A DNA stretch of 64,000 nucleotides from Pseudoscleropodium purum (GCA_963969395.1 OZ017804.1:12090001-12154000); one strand, 5' to 3'. Positions 48,085 to 60,079 are shown, counted from the first letter of the stretch. Numbers and translations are program-made. The notes: generated by a model not told the origin, from the sequence alone.

Positions 48085-48297
48085 GGGGAGGTCCAGTAGC
48101 CTCTTTCGAGCTTGTTTCCTTGCAGCAAGAGGAATGGCCCGTTGTCAAAAAAATTTAAAAATAAAAATAAAATAAAAACTTGGTTAATGACGTGGCAAGG
48201 TCTCGGCCACGTCAAATCGCTGCGCCAAACCTATTTCTTGCATTCGCAGGCTGTGATAACTCGTAGGCATCTAAAGGCCCCAAAAATCTTCTAATGT
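48085..48297 (+). repeat. Direct repeat B with an ATGACGTGGCA motif
   Basis: Second copy of the repeat at 47322. The motif lies at 48187-48197 and CTCGGCCACGTC follows at the same spacing. Confidence 0.75.
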
Positions 48298-49389
48298 CGT
48301 TTAGAAGGTTTGAGTCAAATCTCCAAGCCCACAATCACCCAAGTGGTGGATATATTGAATTTTAATTTGATAATATGGCATTCTCATGTGTTGGACAAAT
48401 CAACAAAAAAATTAACAAGTTCTTTGTCCATTTTTGTTGATTTGGTCACAAATTTTTTGGTAATGTAGCCAACAATGAATATAGTGGCGATAGTAAAAAC
48501 ACCACATAACTTGCAACATATCCCTCAATCATGACAAAACTCTACTAGTAATTTTAGAAATACAAGAAACATCTTCTCACCACAAGCACTAAACACTAGC
48601 AACATTTATAATAGAGTATACTGCCAAAGAGAATTATTCCCCTTCATAGTCCCATGTTCTACCCCTAGAAAAGACATTGGTGGAATTTTTATTTGTCACT
48701 CTTGATCAAATTTGCAAGTTTTGAATTCATGTTCACAATTAGAGATTTGAAAGTAGCTAGGGGAGGTGAATAAATACAAAATTTAAGTTGCACAATGACC
48801 AATGAAGTAAAGCTCTTATAAAAGCTAGAATAATGTCGTTAAATATCAAAGTCAAGTGTACATTATTCTTCAAGGATGTTTACATAGTAGGATGAAGTCA
48901 TTTCACGAGGAGAAAGCCTTTCACGTCATCATGTGGAAGACTTAACTTGAAAAAAATGAGTGGCCAAAACCACACATGGAAGACACAAGAAAATGAGGTC
49001 CCTTAGTAAGGTGCCAAAAGCCTAAAACTAAAGGCCCAAGCCTAAAACTAAAGTTAATTGGGTTATATTGCACTCCATGTGATAAGGCTGATGAAGAATC
49101 CACGATACATACGCTTTATATATGGCTTAACATTGGCAAACAAATATATAAAGTTTAAAATTCATCTAATATTACATGAAATTAAACACAAATTTTCTAA
49201 AAAGTCATTGAATAAGTCTAAAAAATTATTCTTAACCTTCCATTTTGTTTTTTACAACTCCAAAATTGTACTTGATGTATTATTATAATAATTGAAAATT
49301 AATTGTGAGGCAATAAAGAAAGTACCACTAGAAAGGACTATTGACTTCGTGCATAATTCATTATAAGCTAATTTTAATTTGTGAAAATT

Positions 49390-50379
49390 TTTATGTCAGA
49401 TAAGGTGTTCCATCTCAACTCCCACTAACAAGGATACAAACATTTTGATTTATACCTTGTAACTATAATTATGTCAACATTGGTGGAGTTATTGAATGGA
49501 GTACCATATCCTATATTAGTAAAACATATGATTATTGCATTGTCAAAGCATTATGAAATGCTTATGAAATGCTATAGTAGTGACATCAAAGTGCTCTTGG
49601 TATATTTCATCTACATTTGTTTGCACAAGAGAAGAGCGTCATTAGATCTACACAAGAACAAGGCACTCCATCCACATTCATCAATTGTTGGATTTGAAAA
49701 GCCTCCATGCACTAGTTTTATTGAATCAAGAAGTTGAGGGTCAAAACCTCCAATTTTTCACCATGACTTTGTAAATCTAAACATCATCCCCCTATTTTGA
49801 AGCTATTACTTTTGTATTTCATGATCCCATTTTCTACTAGTTTAGAGTCTTTGATTCCAAATTCAAACTCAAATTTTCTAAATTTGATCATCATCCCCCT
49901 AAAAAAACAAAAAAAAACAATCGACTCATGTTTTCCCAATTGAATCTATAGTAGTGCAACAAACCTAATGTGGAAATAATTTTACCCCCATATCTTACCC
50001 TTGGAGAAAATGCAAGAACTTTTTATTTGTCTCGCATAAATGTTTTTAGATATTCTGAGTTCATATTTGCAATTAGAGGCTCTTAATTAGTTTGGAAGAA
50101 TGTGAACCCCGAAAGGACCAGAAGGCTACTAGATGGTTTGAATTCTCTAACACTCTTTCTTACACCCCTAGTCTTTGAGAGGTTAACAATAAAAAAAATA
50201 ACCCAGCACAAAATAGGGAGTCTTTTTTTTCTTTTTTTTTACATTCACTCTTGGCTAGACCTCTGCATTAGTCTCGTTCCACTACAATAGACTCTACCTT
50301 ATTTTCCCGATTCTTTATTTTTTTTTAATTTTTTAACAAATGGAAAGAATGTCAAGAATGTCCTCAACTTTTTGATTTT
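49390..50379. other. Block shared with unit 2 (57290-57900), no gene
   Basis: Shared phrases include CATTCCATCTCAACTC or close variants, CAAAACCTCCAATTTT and TTTTGTATTTCATGATCC. The open frames are short. Confidence 0.55.
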
Positions 50380-50870
50380 GTTGTGACCCGCCAGTACAGT
50401 ACAAGCATCTGGAAGGGGAAGTCCACCTGCAGGAGGCCGGGTGTATTGTGTCGTAACGTCGTCAGTACGTCAAGGGAACCCTAAATAATGCAAGGATGAG
50501 GTATATCCTTCTTCTTTTTTAAGCTTCCGCCGTACCATCCGCTTCTTCTCGCAGTTTGAAAATAGAAAACATGAAATGATAGCAACTTTTTGCTGACAGG
50601 CTGTATCCAAGGGAGGGCTTTCCAGAGCTGCATTTTTCATGGGCTTTTCTCCAAAATAGGGTGTCTTCTGGGGGAGGGCTTTCCAGAGCTGCATTTTTCA
50701 TGGGCTTTTCTCCAAAATAGGGTTGTCTTCTGGGGGAGGTCTTTTGGAAGCTGCTTTGGTGCAGCAGAGGCCAGAGGGGAGGGCTTTTCAGAATTGCTTC
50801 CAGTTTCAATTCAATGCAGTGTTTGAGTGTCCATAACTTGCATTTCAAATTCGTCCATTGCTTTGTCATG
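50380..50870. repeat. Block shared with 58600-58960, including a 61-bp tandem repeat
   Basis: It contains AAATAATGCAAG, AAGCTTCCG and GCTTCTTCT(C)GCAG as in 58620-58810. Within it, two nearly identical 61-62 bp units (50612-50672 and 50673-50734) contain GGAGGGCTTTCCAGAGCTGC and CATGGGCTTTTCTCC, followed by a degenerate third. Unit 2 keeps only a trace of the array near 58905-58940. Confidence 0.75.
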
Positions 50871-52610
50871 GACTGAGGAGGGACTGGACTTTAGTCCTTT
50901 CAATCAATCATGTTTTTCCTTCAGTTTAGAATGGCTGGTTTTCTGTGACTTTGACAGAGTTGAAATGCGTGTTGGATTTGCACTTTTCTACCAGTGAGAA
51001 AGATACACACACCTGAAATGGACACTGATTGCAAGTGAACGTTGTTAGTGTTATTGAACGTAAATTGACTTCATTAACCCCTAAATGCCCAAGGTCTGTT
51101 TTGAGCCTCTAGAAATTAGGTCTAAATTGAACAAAAAGCCAATATTTTGATATGGTGTATCAATTTTTTTTGAATTGTAACTGTACAAATTCAAACTAGA
51201 TGTGTTAGAGTTCACATAGGAAGAAAAAATACAACAATATCACTTATAAGTTGGAAGATTATAACGTTTGACCATGAGGGTGTTAAAACTAAGAAAAAAT
51301 TTTAATTCACTTTTCACAAGTCAAACCTAAAAAGTTGGTGACCAAATAAAATATGAAGTTTAAGGTCTAACATGAATAATCCCAATCAATTTATAGCTTC
51401 TCAAAATGTACTCTACAATTTTTTTTAAATGAGTTTTGAATGTGATTTTTTCTTCAAGTCCTAGTGTATTTGAGGTTCATTTACAAGAGTTCTCAACACT
51501 ACGGGAAGTCAAGATTACAATGGGTACCCTTGCACAAAATCTTGAATAGAAAAATCACTACAATTTATTTTCAAGATCAGATTTTTGATGCTAAAACTAG
51601 ACTTCAAGAATAATCTTTCAAAAATATAAATTACTAAAAATAGCAACTCAGTTAGGTTTTATTTAACTTCAAAGTTTTGCAAACACCAAATTTTGGTGCC
51701 TCGGGTATTTTAGGGGTTAAATCTTATTGGCAACTGAAAGAGGATTCCAACACACTTTAGCATGATTAGGTTATTTGCACACAATATGAAATAAGTTATG
51801 TATTTTCAAAATATTGTTTGTAGGTACTCTAGTAGAAACAGCTCGGGCCATGTTGACTAGGAAAATTACTACAAGAAGACCCCATCAGTAGTCAAGTTTG
51901 TCTTGTAGATCTTTTTGTGGATAATTTCCCTAGTCTACGTGGCTCAAGTTTGTAATAGAGGTATTACAAAAGTAAAAAAATAGGCTTTCATAGACTTTCA
52001 TGTTTTGATTATTTACTTCTTATGTAATCAATATCTAAAAAATATTGGATTTTTTTGGTCCTAACGCAGGTGTCACATTTTGGGCAGCATTCATTCTGGG
52101 TGTACATGTTTTAGTCCACATTTGTACAGTGCTTTGTCATGTCATGGGCGAATTTTTTTCATAATTTCCTTGAAGAAGGCTGGTTTCTATTTGAAGAATT
52201 GAAAAGCGGAGTTGGATTCTCATTCTCCTGCCAATGACTGAGAGCCTTCAGTTGTCTACAACTCTTCAGGACAGGAATGACTACTTTCATTCAGTTTCCT
52301 TGTACTGATTTGGAGGTCCATGGAAGTCTTGCTTTTGTCATCTGTGATTCATCTATTTTTTCATCTGTTGTTGAAAACACATGGAGAAGAAGCATAACTC
52401 AGTGACTGAAGAATTTTGGGGTATTTGTACTTTGGATGTTGCATACGTCACTTGGATTAATAGGAAGCACTTTTGTTGACGATTTCTTTCGAAGGTAGAC
52501 TTTGTTGTAATTGTATGAGATTCTCTTTGCCAACACATAATACCATTAATCATAAAGTGTGTGCAATGCAGGAGCCAGAGTTTGAGAAATAACATGCACC
52601 AAAACTCCTT
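50871..52610 (+). repeat. Duplicated block, unit 1 (matches 60080-61070)
   Basis: Landmarks shared with unit 2, apart from the inserted element at 51078, are GACAGAGTTGAAATG (GATAGAGTTGAAATG in unit 2), GAAAGAGGATTCC, GGGCCATGTTGACTAGGAAA, TAGTAGTCAAGTT and TTCTTTCGAAG/TTCTTTTGAAG. No protein domain is visible. Confidence 0.65.
51078..51716. mobile_element. TTAA-bounded 639-bp inverted-repeat element
   Basis: The left end TTAA-CCCCTAAATGCCCAAGG (TTAA at 51074-51077) pairs with the right end, which complemented reads TTAA-CCCCTAAAATACCCGAGG (TTAA at 51717-51720). The related block of unit 2 lacks it: near 60240 the flanks run together as TTTTTATTAGATCTTATTG, against CTTCATTAA...TTAAATCTTATTG here. 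This internal empty site fixes the borders to TTA/TTAA. No coding sequence is seen. TTAA targeting with CCC-initial termini is the piggyBac pattern; a TTA target (PIF/Harbinger) is the main alternative. Confidence 0.8.
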
Positions 52611-53790
52611 GGAATACCAAAATATGGATATGATGGAGTTTGGCGTTGTGTATCATTTGTACTATTCTTAGTTAGACCATCCTAAAAAATCCTTTGTTAC
52701 AATAGGAGATGACCTTTACAACAAACTCTAATAACATGTTTACTTTTCTAGACTAGAAGAGGTATTGAAAATGATAGTATCTTTATGTTGAATGGGAATT
52801 AGATGACCACATGCTAGCCTTCCTATGTACCTAAAAGATGCGAACATGATGTTTGTATTTCAATACCTCCCTCCCTCCCCCCTTCTCCCCCTCCCTTAAA
52901 AAAATCAAGAGTAGTTGATTTGAGTTCAAGAAAAATTCCCTACCCCCTTAAATGCCATTGGTCTTCTTAAAAAACCAAAGTCATTGATCCTTGTAGAATA
53001 GATGATTTTCATCTTCCAAATCAAGATACAAAATATAGATACAATTACTAGAAATGTATATGATTTCAAACTACAAAATACAAGATATGGATATGCTATA
53101 TGGAATACAAAATACAAATATAATTACATGATATGTATATGGTTTTAAATTACAAAATATAAAATACAAATATGAATACGAAATACATATATATTCACAA
53201 AACACACATATATCCCATATGGATTACAAGTTCCACAACTTTTCCACCTATACAAATATAGGCGGTTGTGATGAACTTAATATGTTGAATTTATGAATTC
53301 AATTTACACAAGGGGTTTTAATGTTTTGCAACTAGTGGGAAAATTATGCCTCTACCTCTTTCAAAAATTTTGTAAAAGTTTAAGAACTAATGGAATAATG
53401 CCATGTATACCCCTAAAATTGACAATTTGTCACTATTTGACCAAATAAATCATCTGAAATCGACAATTTGTCACTACTCATGTACCCAGAAGATGCATCA
53501 CTCCTCATCTCTTCCAATAGACCTTGAACTATTTGCTTCAAGACTTGAATTAATAATTTTTACATCTATTCTACATGACAGGTATTTCGCTAAAATGACG
53601 GTATTCCACAGACTCGGCACTTTCGTGTTTACACCATGCGGTCTGAAATCTAAACCAGTCCTAAAAATGAATGGAAAAAATGGGGCATAAAATACTGCCG
53701 TTTTTAACGAAATTTTCGATTCTCGATCGTTCATTTCCAGAGGATGCACCGAAATGGTTTCGATTCAATTTCAAAATAACTCGTGCTTGA
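52611..53790. other. AT-rich spacer between duplication units
   Basis: It contains a polypyrimidine tract at 52867-52897 (CCTCCCTCCCTCCCCCC and on) and repeated phrases such as ATACAAATATGAATAC near 53050-53190. No gene is supported. Confidence 0.5.
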
Positions 53791-53940
53791 TGAGTGGATC
53801 CTGGTTGAGTTGCCGATGTTTTCGTCCTGGTCAGGCTAACGTTCGGTCGCCAACATCATCAACATGCGTCGTAAGATCATCACCAGGGATTCGATCCAGA
53901 ACGATACAAAATCTCTGTTGATGCTCGATAGAAAGTCTCT

Positions 53941-56403
53941 TTAATCGCTGTCTGAGTCGGAATCGCTGTCAACACCACCCGCCATACCCGCAAAGGGATA
54001 ATTGTTCAGATAGTTGTTGCCCAAAGCACCCCCGAATTCCTCCTCGTCCTTCTGCAAAGGTCCACACAGAAGTGTCAGTTGTGCAGGAATCGTAAATGTC
54101 ACCAACGGTCTTATAAATGAGACAGCCAGCTAAAAGAGTACGCACTCAAATGTTAACGACTTCGACTACAAGTCCATAAGTAATGGGTACATGCATCTTG
54201 AAGCAGCTGACACATGCATCTAGCAAATAACCTACCCTGTCATTCCACCGGCCTGAGATCATCCCATTCTTCCTCAAGTACTCTTCCCTCGTCCATGCGG
54301 GTACATCGCGGTTCTGCAGATGATGGAAATATCAGCAAAGTAGTCCGGAAGAGTTGCAGCATGTCATTACAAGCCGAAACAAAATTGTAGGAGTGAAGTA
54401 TCAGCATTATCATTCATCTGGAAACATTCGTTCAAGGAAGCTTACAGTGGAATCAACTTTCGCGAACTGAATATTTGATCCTGAAATACTCTTTTCGGAA
54501 GCGTTTCGCATAGAAGCAAGTACAGAATCTGGGGGACCAGAAGGAACGATACGGCATCCACTGAACAATCTCGCCTTTGGATTCATCACTGCATTCACGA
54601 GAACAGGCAAGGTGAAGTTACATCGTCAGAATCAACAGAGACCTTAATCGTGCAACAATGATAAGCCAGATTCAGTAATGGATCATTTCGTTGGACTCAC
54701 ACCTCAATGTGTTTCAAGTCACTACACCACAATTCCAAACAGTATTCGTTCTTCCTCCCAGAGCTCTGTTTGATTCTCACCTTTGGCTTCTCGAGCAATG
54801 GGATGCCCACCGTGCTTCATTTTCTGCGATCGGAACACCCTCAGCGGAATTCGTAAGTAGCGCAATATCTTCTGGACTGTGAGAAGAGAGCATCAAAGGA
54901 TAAGCGTAAGGAAGAAGAGTTTTGACTAAACAGCAATTATCAGTATCGATACTCCAAATTCCACCAAAAAGATTATTACACACAGATTGAACTATGGAAA
55001 CTGAACTGATCAGGGCGGTGATTTTCAAATCAAGTGTAGAAGTTTAGGCTCTTACATTTGCTCTTCCTCAAAGAGTCACCTGGCGTCGATACAGTACCAA
55101 CACAATTTGCTAAATCTCGAAGCTGCAATCACCAACCACAATTGTCAAGAACCGCGCGCATTGGGCACTGATATGAATCCAAGCTGATTGATCGATTATA
55201 AAGCAGAATGAAAATCGAGAGGGCATGAGAGAAGCGAAAAGTGTTACCTCACGTTGTTGTCTTTGACAATTCCGGCGCTCTTCTTCGGCAAGACGTTCAG
55301 CTTCGATCTTCGCCTCCTGCTTCGCTATGAGGTCCAGCTCCGCTTGATCGTGGGTGGCAAGCAATGGCTCCTCCCATGGCTTAGCAAATCTCTGCTCATG
55401 CGACGTCAAGGCAAGCAATTCAAAACAAGGAATCATGCAGATACTCCTTCTTCGCAAGCTCTACATACGACGGGAAACCTAGCCCTAAAAGAAAGAAAGC
55501 TTGTCTTCAATTCACAAGTTAGCTGTCTTATTAGTGTACTATTAAGGTCCAGATGATCCCTGTGTTCCAAGCGGAAGCGATTAGAACTGTGTTTCTAGTA
55601 CTTCAACTAAGGTCTACAAGAAGTGTTCACAAATGCATATAAAACTCATCAAAAGTCAATGGCTCTGACAGAATTGAAGTCAAGATTCTTTGAATGGCTT
55701 CGTAAATGAAAGAACTGACGGAAGGAATATTTACATCGTCATGTCCGCTCGGTGCATTGTTTTTCCTCTTTGGCATGAGCTTATTCGTCACCCCTGTCAA
55801 AGCCTCGTCTTCGTACTCCTGTCTTGGCTTCCCTTCATTCACGTCACTCGAACAGCACTCGGAATCAGCATCAGAAGAAGCAATCTGCACGCAGTAAGTT
55901 CGTGCTTCACCAGGTGCAGGAGCCTGAGAGCTCACAGATTCCATGTCTGCATCTTGACGTTTGACTGGAGTCTGATAATGGATGTTCGTGACGATCACGT
56001 TCTTATCCGACAGGCTTTCTTTCGCGTAACCTTGTATTCTAACGTGCAACGATTCTGCAAACGGTTTCTCAGGCTCCTTCAGCACATTCACATCGAGAAT
56101 AATAGCGTAATGAGGTACTTCTTGCACTGGCCCTTCCAGATGTATATCCGCACAGTCCTGGGAGCCAGTGGTTGCCACATTGGAACTCAAGGTAAGACTC
56201 CTCAGCGAAGAATCATGGTGCGCGATGACTTTGTCAGGATTGGGAAAGGGCTGAATCTTTCCAAACTTCGCCACTCGACCTTCGAAAATGACCGCTGGGC
56301 TACAAGCGACTGAATTTGCGGCTCTCTCCCGGTAACGCTCCTGAACGCCAATTTCTTCGTCTTCACCTGCTGTATCTCTCGTCTGGAACTTCATGCGGAA
56401 CAT
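53941..56403 (-). CDS. Unidentified gene with acidic C-terminus, tandem copy 2 (435 aa)
   Basis: Exons on the minus strand: 55735-56403, 55248-55391, 55056-55122, 54781-54876, 54446-54588, 54236-54313 and 53941-54051. Exon lengths match copy 1 except the first (669 against 681 nt, in frame). All borders are GT-AG and phases agree, for 435 residues from ATG 56403. Sequence is highly similar to copy 1, with changes spread through the polar region and strong conservation in the helix and the PSGPPDSVLASMRNASEK, DVPAWTREEYLRKNG and EEEFGGALGNNYLNNY segments, which suggests both were under selection after duplication. The C-terminus again ends GVDSDSDSDSD. Function unknown. The upstream exon (57033-57124) keeps the right phase but its donor reads GAGAGC. 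Confidence 0.65.
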
Positions 56404-57032
56404 TGTTGCAGCCTCCTCAGAACTAACGCGTTACGAGATTCCGCATCTATAAATAATCCTCACTTCAACTGATCGTTTTCAATATCAAACCACAACCATC
56501 ATCTCTCTCTCTCTAGTATACTGCGGTTGGACCTCAACAGTGCTAGTTTCGACACCAAATCTTCATGTCTTGCGAACATGAGACACAAGCAACTTCCCGC
56601 CATTTCAAGATAGAACCCCAAACTATCACGATTCACATAATTATCCACTACTACAGTAACGCACTTCCTCAAGTATCAAAACCACGACAGAGTCTTCCTC
56701 ACATGTCAACCTTACTCAACCTCGACAGTACCAATACTAACCAAGATCACCACGACCTTCTGCCAAGAAGTCTCGATTTCGATCGAATCCAAGAAAGAAA
56801 GCAAATGCATGCGACTGTCAATCAACACACCTCCAACTCATCGCTCATGTACTAGTCTAAATGCACAAGATTCGATGAACTCTGAGCTCAAGCTCCTTGA
56901 CACGATCACAAACGGCAATAATGGGGAGGAAGATCACGATACCGGCCATATACACTTGAACAAGACAATAATAATGAAATATAATCCAGAATCCATGACA
57001 CGAATGTCAGGCACTAAAGTACTGTAGCTCTC

Positions 57033-57124
57033 TTCAGGCGCACCAATTCTTCTCTGGCAGGTCTACGGCCACCACTGTCAAGCAACTCGTCCAGCGCTGT
57101 CGTTACGACGTTGACCTCCGCCAT
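57033..57124 (-). pseudogene. Putative first exon of tandem copy 2, donor lost
   Basis: ATG 57124 begins MAEVNVVTTALDELLDSGGR, a plausible helical N-terminus. The length of 92 nt gives phase 2, as exon 2 requires. The donor that is CCTGAA|GTGAGC in copy 1 reads CCTGAAGAGAGC here, so GT is lost. A weaker GTACTT donor 10 bases further on would change phase. Confidence 0.45.
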
Positions 57125-57559
57125 GGCGACGATTTTCCGAAATTCGAGCATGGTCGAGAATATTCCGAAAGAAGATCCTCGCCAACGCCTTGTGCAATAG
57201 GAAAACAAGCAAAGAAAGCACCCCCAATGAAACCTTCCACTTTGTGTATTAACCATCATAAACCCACCTTAAAGTCCCAAGTTGAAGAAGTTGTAAATTA
57301 AAAAAAAGGCATTCCATCTCAACTCTCACCAACAAGAATACACACATTATCAAAATATTAAAAATTATCAACATTATCAAATGCTTTAGAGAAACTATAG
57401 CAATCTTATATTAACGTGGTCAATGTTTACTTCATCCACATTCATTGGTTGTCAAATTTGGAAAGCCTTTGTACATTGGTTTCATTGAATTAATAAGTTG
57501 ACAGTCAAAACCTCCAATTTTCCACTATGACGGTAAATCTAAAAATGGGTCTTCCATTT

Positions 57560-57835
57560 TGGAGGTAAGATGTTAAATCTTACATTCAAAGTGGGCCCAA
57601 CAAGTCGTATTTATCCATGGGGAAAATGTACAAATTTTTTTAATTTTCACATAAATTTTTTTTTACAAATTTTGAATTCATATTTGCAATTAGAGACCCC
57701 AAATTAGCTAGAGAGGTCTAGAATATACTATAGACATAGCTCAAAATAGGAAACTTTTTTTACTTTTATCCCTATAGAACGTAAGAATTATCCTACTTGG
57801 CCCACTTCTAATGCAAGATATAATGTTTTGCATTT
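57560..57835. mobile_element. MITE with GTTAAATC inverted ends, copy 1
   Basis: The left end GTAAGATGTTAAATC...CAAAGTGGGCCCA and the right end, complemented, GCAAAACATTATATC...TAGAAGTGGGCCA form inverted repeats around about 200 bp without coding content. Same family as 59198-59494. Confidence 0.6.
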
Positions 57836-57899
57836 AAGAGCCATTGCTTTTGTATTTCATGATCCTATTCTAGTAGTTTGGAGTCTTTGAATCCAAATC

Positions 57900-58600
57900 C
57901 AAATTCAAAACATCCGAAACTGGCCCTTTAAGGGATTCGGCACATTTGAAGGCATTTTTTCATTAAAATGATATTTTCTAGTGTTAGCAAGTGAAAATCA
58001 TGAATATTAAAAGAATTTAGATTTTTTGGATGTAATATGTAATTTCTATGATTTTTCTAAAGGACACTTCACATATGGGCCAACCAAGTCGAGAGGCCAT
58101 GGGAGTTCATGGCCAAACTTGAGTCGAGGGTCCGTCGTGAGGCCATTGCCATCTAGGAGCTTGAACTTCTATGTAGGCACTTTAGAAGGTGGCGGACTTT
58201 GAATTGTACTGCCTCGTGAGAAAGGTTGAGAGGCCAAAGTCAAGATTTTCTGAAATTTGATTGGTGGAGGCCGATGGACTCTCAACCTTGGGCCCATGTG
58301 TGAAGCGGCCCTAAGTTGTGGGTCTTTAGAGTAGTGGATCTATCCCATAGGTGCACCCAAATCTGAACCTTGCAAAAATCAACTCTTAACAAATTAAAAT
58401 TCATAATGTGTCTTTCAAATGCACCAGCCAACAAGAATCCAACATTTGGAGGACGCATTTATGGAAATCTAGGGACACTTTCATGGCACTCTATAGAGAG
58501 GGCCAAGGGACAGGTGCGGTTTCGGGTGTTTCTACCTTGCATAACAAAATTTAAAAAAATATATGGCTTGTGTTTTCCCGCAAGGAGAAAAAGTCCTCAC
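57900..58600. other. Unassigned segment with GAGGCC/GTCGAGAGG phrases
   Basis: Positions 58080-58340 are less AT-rich and repeat GAGGCCA and CTTGAGTCGAG-like phrases. No frame is convincing. It may be a non-autonomous element or LTR remnant, but no boundaries could be found. Confidence 0.35.
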
Positions 58601-58949
58601 TGACTTTTTGATTCAGTTGTGACCAGTACAGTACAGTAAAGTACTATTCAGGCTGGCATCTGGAAGGGGGAAATCCACAAGCAGGCCGGGCGCATCTTGT
58701 CGTAATGTGGAAGATGAAGGGAATCATTAAATAATGCAAGCAAGGATGCGATGTATCATATCCTCTTTTTTTAAGCTTCCGTACCACTCGCTTCTTCTTC
58801 GCAGCGTTGTTTTTTTTTAAAAGCAAATGAGAGAAAATCCATGCTTCACACAGTTTGAAAATAGGAATGTGAAATAATGCAAGATTTTCTGACAGGCTGT
58901 ATAAGGGGAGGTCCTTTTGGAGCTGCTTTTGTGCAGGGAGGGTTTTTCG

Positions 58950-59185
58950 GCCAGGGAGGATGGATCCCTCTATTGTCCCTCCAGGGGTAAATGTCCAAAA
59001 TTTGCCCTTTATTTTGTGCCGCCTAAATTTTGTACTTCATCCTTTTCCATTGCTAATTTGGGGTCTCTGATTGCAAAGATGAATTCAGAATTTGCAAATT
59101 TTATCATATCTAGGAAATTAAAAAAAATTCAGGGTTTTCTACAAGGATAAAGTATAGGACAATAGAGGGGTCAATCTTCCCTGGC
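58950..59185. mobile_element. 236-bp MITE with 29-bp inverted ends
   Basis: The left end begins GCCAGGGAGGATGGATCCCT and continues CTATTGTCC. The right end, complemented, begins GCCAGGGAAGATTGACCCCT and continues CTATTGTCC. There are about four mismatches over 29 bp. The interior is AT-rich and non-coding. No target duplication was identified. Confidence 0.75.
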
Positions 59186-59197
59186 TTGGGCTATTAT

Positions 59198-59494
59198 GAT
59201 GTAGGACGTTAAATCCTGCATTTGAAGTGGGGCCAACAAGGTAATTTTGGATTCGTGAGGGGGTCGGGGGTGGGGGTCGGGGGTGGGGGTGGGGGGGTTA
59301 AAAGTATAAAAAAGTCCCCTATTTTGAGCCATGTCTATGGTAGGTTCTAGACCTCATTTGGGGTCTCTAATTGCAAATATGAATTCAAAATTTGCAAAAA
59401 CAATTTATGTGAAAAATTAAAAAATTCCTGCATTTTCTCCCAAGGTAAATCTAGTCTACTGGGCCTACTTTGAATGTAGGATTTAACGTCTTGC
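59198..59494. mobile_element. MITE with GTTAAATC inverted ends, copy 2
   Basis: The left end GTAGGACGTTAAATCCTGCA and the right end, complemented, GCAAGACGTTAAATCCTACA form inverted repeats of about 35 bp, extending into AAGT(G/A)GG(G)CC. It contains the G-rich tract at 59259 and the phrase GGGGTCTCTAATTGCAAATA, also seen at 59050. Confidence 0.75.
59259..59298 (+). repeat. G-rich tract, G-quadruplex potential
   Basis: At least six runs of four or more G separated by T or TC (GGGGGTCGGGGGTGGGGGTC and on). It easily meets a four-run quadruplex pattern. Confidence 0.85.
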
Positions 59495-60079
59495 TTTTCT
59501 GATATACTTTCAGTTTCAATCAGCAGTTTTGGGGTGTCTACATTTGCCGGCTACTTGGAGCAATGTTGGGGAAAATCCAGGGGACTAATTAGCCAGTAGA
59601 ATTGGGAAAAAAAACCGCTTACAAATTGAAAACATTTGGAAAAAAATAGTGAAAAATATGTAAAAAATTTTGTTAGAATTTTTTTTTAAATAGAGAAAAT
59701 AACTGGAGTCATTATTAAAATCCCATATTTCCTTATTTTTCCTAGAAAAAATAGTTGGTAAATTTTTTTTAAATCCAAAACATCTTTAAAAAAATTTGAT
59801 TTTCAATGAAGTTTTTTGAGCTACCCAAGCTGCCCATAGTTCACTGAAAATCACATACCATGCAATAACTTTTTAGCCATGTAATCAAAAAGTTATGAAA
59901 ATTGTTGGGCCTTAAAGCTATTCTTTGGACACATGTTGTATAAAAAGCTCAACAAAAAAATTAAAATTTCTATTTGTAGAGAGCTACCCAAAATTACTAT
60001 ATTGCCAAAAAAAAAAGTGCAATTTGGGCATTTAAGGGTTATATTCCAAATTTTTCCATTTCTTTTTTTTTATAGAGGG
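59495..60079. other. AT-rich sequence with a dispersed repeat end
   Basis: Positions 59820-60040 match the inner arms of the 27170-29380 inverted repeat (GAGCTACCCAAAATTACTAT, then GGGCATTTAAGGGTTAT). No gene. Confidence 0.55.

Larger units (their letters stand above)
46174..49389. other. Unit-1-specific sequence
   Basis: Absent from unit 2. The first 200 bp are probably upstream sequence of copy 1. The rest is AT-rich, with two direct repeats (47322-47593 and 48085-48297) and an (AAAT)n run at 47450-47475. No gene is supported. Confidence 0.5.
42662..52610 (-). repeat. Tandem segmental duplication, unit 1
   Basis: Unit 1 holds, in order, the unidentified gene (42817-46112), a block at 49390-50100 and a block at 50380-52610. 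All recur in the same order in unit 2. It also has 46.2-49.4 kb, which unit 2 lacks, and the TTAA-bounded insertion at 51078-51716, which unit 2 also lacks. Confidence 0.75.

Noticed and set aside
55690..56313. 207-codon plus-strand frame over tandem copy 2
   Set aside because: It is antisense to the first large exon of the unidentified gene, whose splice structure and conservation between copies support the minus strand.
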